From positions 305,001 through 369,000 of the forward strand of contig CAJNDS010000169.1 in the NCBI GenBank assembly GCA_905221605.1: a stretch of 64,000 bases of DNA, given 5' to 3'. Below, piece by piece: positions 50,301-60,000 of this stretch; position 1 is the first letter of the stretch; every line of letters begins with the position of its first letter. The DNA is from Symbiodinium natans. Its lineage: Eukaryota > Sar > Dinophyceae > Suessiales > Symbiodiniaceae. A program made the translations under genes and the position numbers. A model generated the notes under the pieces. It had not been told where the DNA came from. It was given only the letters and a program-made list of their open reading frames with translations, and did no database searches.

Positions 50301-53300
50301 AACCCGACACCCTAAGGCCAAATCTGAATCCCAAAACCCAAGCCCTTCTAAAACCCCCCAAAACACCAAAGCCGTAAACCCTACAACCCCCAAAACCCCA
50401 CACCCTAAGGCCCTCAGGTGCTGAAGGCTTTGGGGTGTGACGAAGGTGGCATTTCAGGGTCTGGAATGCCGACTCCGAAGATCAGGATGCGGGGTTTGTT
50501 CGGACTTCGGGGTGAGGAGTCAGGGATTGAGGGTTTGGGGCTTAGGGTTTTAGGGTTTAGGGTTTTAGGCTTGTGTACGGATTAGAAAGGGCTGAGCATG
50601 CTGATTCTCTGGGCTCCTGTCTGAGTTCGATGAAGGCTCTTACCTGCTTGAACTTCACTATCCCTAGGCCTTAAACCCTAAACCCGAAAACCCTAAGCCC
50701 TAAGCCCTGAGCCCTAAGCCCTATGCCCTACTTAACAACCCAGCTGCGGGATGAGCGCCACGGTCATGACCACAGCCTCAGGGTGAGAGGCCACAAAGCA
50801 GATCTCAAGCCCTGGTGCTGCCAAAAGACCTCCACCCCTCTCGGTTTAGGGTTTAGGGTTTAGGGTCTGGGGTTTAGGGTTTAGGGTTTAGGGTTTAGGG
50901 TTTAGGGTTTAGGGTTTAGGGTTTAGGGTTTAGGGTTTAGGGTTTAGGGCTTCTAGGGTTTGGGGCTTCTAGGGTTTAGGGTTTAGGGTTTGGGGCTTCT
51001 AGGGTTCAGGGTTTGAGGGTTTAGGGGATACCTTTCAACCACCCCCAACACCATTGATAACTGGGGTTCTATACGCAAGCCGACAGGGAAAATTCGAAAC
51101 CCTAATAAGCCTAACCCCCCAGACAAAAATGCTGCAAACTAGTATCTAGTCTGCGTCACACTCGGATTGCCAGACCCTGACCCGCGTTACCTCCGCGTTG
51201 GGGTTCAGGGTTCCGGGGGGGGAGGTGGGGTTTAGGGTCTAAAGTCTAGGGTTCAAGGTTTAGAGTTTAGGGTTGTGGGTTTAGGGTTTGGGGTTTGGGG
51301 TTTGGGATTGGTGAGGGGGGGGGGGGGGGGTCCAGGGCATCTCAAAACAAACCAAGCAACCCGCAAGACCGAGCCCTTCAGGAAGCAGCCCATGTCCGCC
51401 GCATCACCTCGGCACTCTTTGTGAAACTGCTTCTTTGGTGCGGGGTCCCTTCAAATAAATCACTCTGAGTCCTACTCTACCCCCCCCCCCCCCCAGAAAC
51501 CCTAAACCCGAAACCCTAAGCCCTCCTACCCCAAAACCCCAAAAGCCTTAAACCCCATACCCGATGACCCCTAAAGCCTTAACCCTATGCCCTGTAACCC
51601 AACAGGCCTTGACCCAAACCGATACCCTATAAACTAACCCGAAACTCCAAGCCCTAAACCCCATAAACCCGCAAAGCCTTAACCCAAACCAAAATGCAAA
51701 AGTTGTCCGAAAACGGAACCCTAAACCCTGTACCCTATAACCCCAACAGACTTAACCCCTATACCCTGTAAGCCAAAAAGCCTGAACCCAACACCAAAAA
51801 TACGCAAGTTGACCGTCCCCAATCCCGAAACCGTAAACCCGAAACTGATACCCTAAACCCTAAACCCTAAACAGTCGGGTCACATGGCCGCGCCGGGTCC
51901 TGGAAGCCTGAACGGAAGCGGTGCTGGAGCTTTGGGCACGGGGGGGCTTTGGGGGTTTAGGGTTTAGGGTTTCGGGTTTAGGGTTTAGGGTTTAGGGTTT
52001 TGGGGCGTTTAGGGGTTAAAGGACTTGGGGATTGTTGTTTAGCGCTTTGGGATTTCGGGTTTGAGGCATTTAGGGGTTTCTGGACGCGAGCACCGACTCC
52101 CCCACATCCTGCCAAATCCCGACTGACTCTTCCGACAAGTGTCCGGTCGCGAACGCCAGAGAGGTCGCCAGCAAGATCACGACGCCCAGCACACCTGCTT
52201 CGGCTTGCACGTCGAGGGGTCACACTTCAGGGGAAACCCTTGAGCCTAAACCTCCAACCTGAAATGCCTAAGCGCCATTTCCACCAAGTATTGAGACTGC
52301 ACTGAACTTAGGGAGCTTAGAGGCAAACCCCTTCCAAGCTCTACACCTAAACCCTGCGCCCGAAAGCTGAAACCCTAAACCACTTTTCGGGGCCATTTTG
52401 GGTGGTGCGGTTTGCTTTGGGGAGGAGATTGTCTGAAGCCTATCTCCAGCGGCTTATGAAGGACCCGAATTTCCCGTATAAGGAGGGAAGGGAGCCGATG
52501 CCCATCAGCCCCTAATCTTACCGGCCCGGAAACCCTAAACCGTCCCCAAAACCGCAAACCTCAGCCCGAAACCCTGAAAAAAAAAAAAAAAAACAGCCCC
52601 CAAGCCCTTAACCCCCAACCTTCACACCCTAAACCCAAAACCCGAAATCCCCCCCGCCCCATACCCAACCAAGCACGATCTCCAGAGAGACTGTCGGCCT
52701 GCCAGGCGGGTGGCCAACTTGTTCACCTCTGGGGGGCTTTGCAGGGCTTTGAGGGTAGGGCTTAGGTTATTGTTCTTCTCTTCTTACGGATCATACTCTT
52801 CTAGTTCTTCTTCTTATTATTCTTCTTCTTCATGCTTATGATTATTATATATTGCTATTATGGTTATTCTTTCTGAGAATTCGTTTAGAGTTTGTTGGGT
52901 TTTGAGAGGTGTTTGAGTGTTGAAGAGTGTTTGGGAGAGCGTTGAGGGCGCTGACGGGCTTTAGGTCTTTGAGGCATTTTTGGGTGTTGAAGGGCGTTAG
53001 GAATTGTGGGGTTTCGGGTTTAGGGTTTGAGGGTGTTGGGTTGGAGGCTGAGGGTTGTACGATCTTGCACCAAGTCACTGACAGCATCAGGGGGTTCTTC
53101 TCCGTGACGCTCCTTGCTGTGCGGGGTGTGGGGAGGGTTTACGGATGTCTGGAACCCTAAACCCTAAACCCTAAACCCTAAACCCTAAACCCTAAACCCT
53201 AAACCCTAAATAGATCACTCCACTGAAGCCACCAAGAAGCCAAGTCGGAGGTTCTACCTTCTGGAACCTCCTGGGGGTTCTGGTTTTGGGCTTGGGTCCA

Positions 53301-56300
53301 TTGCTGCGGATTTGTCCAAACAGCATGCCCTGCAATCTCCGCTATGCACAAGAGCCACAAGAACGGGGACATTCAAGTACCTTCCCACAAAATCGCAGTT
53401 GCTTCTGTGAGCGGCGGTTGCTTTGCCAACTACTCGAACTCCTGTGTTGTGGACCGTGGCTGCGCTAGGATGTTGTTGCGTATCAGCCGGCTTTGATGCC
53501 CCTGGATATGTCGGAGGCACTGTGGGTGAAATGCCTCGATGCGTCGGTCGGCATTCATGAGAGGAGCCGGCTCCATGCCAAAGTGATCATGTCTGTAGCT
53601 GATGGCATCTGCATAGAAGTATGGCACCGCAGATCCGCTGCTTGCATTTAGACCTTCCGATCTCCAGAGCTGTGAGCTGTGTGGAAAAGCCAAAGAGCCT
53701 GATGCCCCTTGACGAAGGAATATACCTGAAATCCTGAAGATCCCTCTCTACATGAAGGAAAATATCCTTCGTGAAGAGGTACTGGGCTCTCAGGGAATCC
53801 GAGGGCGGAGGATGACTCCTCCGCAGGGGATTCTACCCCGGACCCCTGAGTTGCGCTTCGGCTTTTGGTGACCCTGTTTAAGGATCCTCTAGAAGATATA
53901 GAAGGGCCGTCTTCGGAGCATCTTAAAGGGGAATCGGGGTACAACCTTAGGGCACAAGCCTTAACCCCTTGAGAAGAACGCACTAGAAGCCCTGATCCCT
54001 ACACCCGAAACCCTAGAACCTTGAGTAGCGCAACGAAGACCGCGCTGGAAGCCCCAAGGTTTAGGCAAGCTTCTTTTGCTGCCCCAGCCGTTTGGCGATG
54101 AGCCCGACCTGTGTGCGCATCCCGGTGTCGGTGACCTGGATGAGCAGCGGGCTTGGCTTTTGCACGTGGGTTTTGGGTTTTTGGGCTTCGGGTCTAGGGT
54201 TTAGGGTTTTGGATTGAGGGTTTAGGGTTCAGGCTTTAGGCTTAGGAGGGCTTGGGCTTCGGGAAGTCTAGGGTTTAGGGCTTGGCCGCGAAACAGGTCC
54301 CATGGTCCCTGGGTTTTCTGGGCTTTTTGGGAGAAAAAAAAGACGCTCTTGGAGATGAAACAACCTGAAGTTAAACCCTAAAGGCCCTGAACCCGCATTC
54401 TTCGACTGTCCGGGCAGGTGAAGGATATAAACCTTACATAGTCCCCTGTAACTGAGAAGATAACGGCCACATAAACCTTATATAAACCTTATATAAAGAT
54501 AACGGCTAAAGAAACCAATTATAGTCCCCTATGACTGAGAAGATAACGGCTAAAGTAAAGGTGACTGGGTACGATCGATGTAGAGATGCCTGTCTAATTA
54601 GGCAGAGCCCACCGGGCACCCCCGTGCCTTGCAGCGCCTACGAAACCACTTAAAGCTGGGAAGCCCTGAACCCTAAACCCTGAACCCTAAACCCTACAAC
54701 CCTAAACCCCAAACCCTAAACCCCAAACCCTAAACCCCAAACCCGAAACCCTAAACCCTCAACCCTAAGCCCTAAACCCTAAACCCTAAACCCTAAAACC
54801 CTAAACCTACAGATTTTTTGGGGGGCCCCAGGGCTTCCGGGCCCGAAACCCTGAAGGCGGTGCTCCTGCCTCGGCCCGGCCATAGCCCGTCATCACCTCA
54901 AGGCGGTTTGCGGCCGCAGGGGTTCTAGGGTTTAGGGTTTAGGGTTTAGGGTCTAAGGTTTAGGGTTTAGGGGTTTAGGGGTTTAGGGGTTTAGGGGTTT
55001 AGGGGTTTAGGGGTTTAGGGGTTTAGGGGTTTAGGAGTTTAGGGGTTTAGGGGTTTAGGGGTTCAGGGCTTCAGGGGTTTAGGGTTTAGTGGGTTAAGTA
55101 CAGCTATAATTGGTTAATTAGTACCATGAACCTCCAAGTAGGGTAATGCAGTGGCTACTTAGGTGTATAGGGACCATGTAATGAGGGTTATATAGGGGGA
55201 AAAAGATGAAGGGTCCCTTCTTGAGGTCCCTCCTTACATCCCTTAAGGTTGAGGGCCCCCCAAACCCTAAACCCCCAAAACTCTTAAAGGGTACCCTACA
55301 CCCCGAAAGTCTTGCAACGAACATGAGCGTCGTCTACCCCCATCATCTGCACCCCACATCCTACGCCCCAAGGGTTTAGGGTTTAGCACTTAAGCGAACC
55401 GAGTTCAGCATTCGCGGTTTACACTAAACATCTGGGGTTAAGGGCTCAGGGTCCCTATACCCCAGCCCAAGCCCAAACCTGCACCCGACCCCCCGCCGCC
55501 ACGAAGGCCAAAAACCTTAAACCCTAATTCCTGGACCCTAAGCCCCAAACCCTGAACCCTAAACCCTAAACCCTAAACCCTGAACCCTAAACCCTAAACC
55601 CTAAACCCAAACCTAAACCCCCCTCGCCTCGGTCCCGCTGTAAAGCATGTTGGATCGGAATGGGGCATCGGCATCCTGCAAGTTCCCAAGTTCCAGGGAG
55701 TAGGGGCCAGCGTTCAAGGCTTAAGCTGAAGCCTCGGTTTAGGGTTTAGGGTTTAGGGTTTAGGGTTTAGGGTTTAGGGTTTAGGGTTTAGGGTTTAGGG
55801 CTTAGGGCTTAGGGCTTAGGGCTTAGGGCTTAGGGTTTAGGGTTATTTCCCTCCCATACTTGGAGGCTCAGGGTACCTATTAACCCAATTATTACTGTAT
55901 GCATAACCCAATGATAGCCATATTAGGGCACTCAGGGGGCTTGTAAGTGGTTTATAAGTACAGCCACAATTGGTTAATAAGAACCATGAACCTCCAAGTA
56001 GACCCTACGTCCTAAACCCTACACCCCCCAAAGAACTGTAGATAACCGGAGCCTGGTCCGGATCCCCAAACCCCTACATTTCATGGACCCCCACTTCAGA
56101 CAACCCATACCACCCTGACCCCTAAACCCTAAACCCTAAACCCCAAGCCCTAAACCCTAAACCCCAAACCCTAAACCCTAAACCCCGAAACCCTAAAGCC
56201 TGCAAAAGGAAGCCGGTCCTTGAGCTCCACCGACTTGCTGACCTCCATGGACTCGCCCGTCAGCACCTGCAGAGAAGGCTGAGGGCAGGTTCGGGTTTAG

Positions 56301-56984
56301 GGTTTAGGGCTTAGAGTTTAGGGTTTAGGGTTTAGGGTGTAGGGTTTAGGGCTTTGGGGTTTAGGGTTTAGGGTTGAGGGCTTCCGGGTTGTCGGGTTGA
56401 CGGTTTCTTGTAAAGATTCGCAGCATCCTGAGCTTGAGCCCAGAGTGGCCTATGAATAAAATGGGGTTACACTTTCTGTTTAAAGGGGCCCTAGACCCCT
56501 AAACCCTAAACCCCAAATCCTTACAATACCCTAAACCCTAAGCCCTAAACCCTAAACCCTAAAACCCTAAAACCCTAAAGAACAAAAAAGGGGAAGCAGA
56601 GGGGAGAGGCCTCTCAAATTTCCCCGAATGAAGCCAAAGGGCGGCTTCGTTCGCCGTGAGATCCATGGCCTCCAGGATGACCATGTCCGCGGGCACCTTT
56701 CACGTCTGGAGTTCAGGGTTAGGGCTTTAGGGTTTGGGGTTTAGGGCTTAGGGTTCAGGATGTGGGGTTTAGGGTTTCGGATCTAGGATTTGGGGTTGAC
56801 TGTTTCGGGTTGAGGGTTTCGGGTTCAAGGTTTAAGGTTTAGGGTTGCCCGAAACCCTGAATCCTACGCAGACCTTGGATCCGAAGCCCTGAAAGCCTTG
56901 TGGTCGGAATGGGCTGCGGGGATGAGAGGGCGCATGCGCGCTGTGATTTTGGTTGTTCTTCTCTCTCTCTCTCTCTCTCTCTCG

Positions 56985-57034
<50 letters not shown>

Positions 57035-60000
57035 ACCTTGCGAATGTCGGGCTTATTTTACTTGGGATGTTCCCCATTGTACTAGCAGTCCTTGATCGGG
57101 ATTATAATAGGGGGTGCGGGATTATAATAGGGGGTACGATAATCCCTTGCCTTGACAAGGACGGGCTCTCGGCATAACAGTGCAATCCGCAATTGTGCCC
57201 TAAACGCTAAACCCAAAACCCTACACCCTAAGCCCTAAACCCTAAACCGTAACAACCCCAGACCTAAACCCCGAACCAGACGAGGGTGTCAGGGTTTGGC
57301 TTCTGTCAGGGTCAGGGTTTGACGGTTTAAGGCCACGACCACGTCGCCCATCTTCACCAGCACCACATCTCCCACAACCAGGTCCTGTGCCTTCGCTGCG
57401 CAATCTGCAAGGTTCAGAGAGCCTAAGGACTCTTCGGAAATGTCAAACTTCCTAGTTCTTGGTAAGGAATTCGGGAAACTAGGGTCCTTGTACTCAAGGC
57501 ATCTTCTCTTCTTGGCTGCTACTTCTGACTTCACAAGCAGAACAGCCACGGCGCCTCGACCAGGGCTTCACGCCCATCTCGCATGCAAGTCGTCCTCAGG
57601 GCAGGTTCGTCAAAACCACGCAGCTCGCAAGCCCAATGCTCCGGCGTAGTGCAGCGGCCCGACACAAAATGGGGGTATTTCCACAAGTAAGGGGTACCAT
57701 TAAAACATCCCCAAAATAGCAAAATCCTTCTTAGAGGAACCCCCCAAAGGGTACCCCTTTTTTCGGAAACCCTTAAATGGGAAAGCCCGAAGTCTACAAC
57801 CCAGACACCCCCCAATCTACCGCAAGCCCTCGAGCCCAACTGTTGGAAGACCGCTTTTCATCGACCATATTTTCGGCCGATAAAGCCTTGTCCATACTCA
57901 AACTCTGCACCACTCAACCCTGCACCACCTACCAACCCAAAGAGCCCAACGCCCCTTCATTCAGCAACATATACCTTAAGTCATATTCAGGATCCCTCGT
58001 TAAATTAAGGGGCATGTTCCTGAATGAAAAAAATAATGGGCTCCCTACGAACACAACACCCGAAACCGTGTCCTGTGGGCCGCCATCTTGCAGAGGGCAG
58101 AGCCGGCGTCTTGGCTGCTGTACTCCTGGGTTGCGGGCTTAGGGCTTAGGGCTTAAAGGGGGCTGAGGGGGCTTAGGAGGCTTAGGGGCTGCCTTGTGTG
58201 GGCTTCCCTTTTGGGTTTAGGAGGCGTAGAGGGTTCTCTCTCTTGACGTTGGGGGGCTTCAGGGGGCTTGAGCTTCAGGCTTTATCGAGCGTAGGCTTTT
58301 GACCGCAATGGCTAGGCTCCTGTATTACTTCGGAGCTTCATATCGCTACTTGGAGGTTCATGGTACTTTATAGCTAATTTTATACCTGTACTAATAACCC
58401 ACTTCTAAGCCCCTCAAGTGCCCTAATATGGGTATAATCGGGTTAGAAGTACATTGACTATTGGGTCAAAACTGTACCATGAACTTGCCGCGAGCTTCCC
58501 CGTAGGTGTTGAGCAGGCAGACGAACACCACGACCCCGATCAGGATAGCGGCCTGGCAGGGTTTAAGGGAAATTAGGGTTTAGGGTTTAGGGTTTAGGGT
58601 TTAGGGTAGTAGGGCTGTGGGGTTTTAGAGAACAGGGTTGAGGGTTTTTTTATTTGGCCGACAAACAAACCGTTTTAGGGTCTTAGCCTTCAGGGCTTAG
58701 TAAGGTTCAGGGTTCAGTCAGGGCTTAAGGTTAAGGGTTTTGTGTTGACACCGCCCAGGGCGGGGGGGGACTGTAGTACTCGGGCTTCGTTTGACCTCGC
58801 CTTGTGCCGGTCGCCACAGCTGTAGGACACAGCAGACGCCAGGGACGTAAGCAGAAACACCACACTCCTGGGCTGTTCCAAGAGGTTTGTTCAGGTGGTT
58901 CAGGACCCTGCCATCCACAACGCAAACAACCTCAAGCAGTACACGGGCGGCATTTCTGACCGCGATTATGTTCACACAAACCCTGAACCCTAAACCCTAA
59001 ACCCTAAACCCTAAACCCTAAACCCTTCATGCCTGCCAGTGCGTCCTATCGGAACTCTGCAAAACGGACCGTGTGCGTTCCATGGCTCTGCGTCTGCCGG
59101 AGGAAGATGCGGAGGAGGCCCTCCTGGTTTAGGGGTTTAGGGTTTAGAGTTTAGGGCCCGGAACAGGAAAGCTCCCAGACACTCCTAGACCTGGCGTAGG
59201 ATCAAGGCTTTGGCGGGCGTGGGGGGGGACTGAGGAATCCTCAGCCGCATAAGCCCCCCTAAACCCTAAACCCTAAACCCTTCACCCTGTTTTTTTGGAG
59301 GTCAAGGTTCAGGGTTGAAGGATTTGGGGCTTAGGGTTGTGGATGTGCTGGAGCTTACGGGTTTTTTAAGGGGTGCAGCCGAAGGAGGGGGGGGTGAAGG
59401 AGGACGGGAACACCAGCAATGGCTGTGTCGTCTTTACCCTATACCCGAAACCCTAAACCCTAACAAGAATCTCAACGTACCCTGATCACCTGCTGGGGGC
59501 ACTTGCTCCTCCCTAAATCCTCCAGTTTAAGGTTCATAGGGCTTTGGGAACACAAAACTCAACTTAGAGGTGTCGGGTTTAGGGTTCAGCGTTTGGAGCT
59601 TCATGGTTTCCAGGCATTAGGGTGTAATTAGATGTGTAGGTTTTCGGTTTTCTGCACACAAGGCCCCCAAACACAAACCCCCTTCCAACACCCTATGTAA
59701 GACCCGCTCCCCAAGCCCTGAACCCTAAACCCTGAACCCTAAACTCTAAACCCTGAATACCTAAACCCAATAATATCTGTGCTAAACACCCAACTATAAC
59801 CACGTTATGGTAATTCAGGGGCTTATAAGTGGGCTATACGTACAGTTATGATTGGTTAGTAAGACCCTGAACTTCAACCCTAAACCCTTTAAACCATGGA
59901 CCCTAAACCCTAAACCCTAAACCCTAAACCCAAAACCCTAAACCCTAAACCCTTTAAACCATGAACCTCCAAGAAGGCCAGCCTTGGGAGGAGGATCCAG

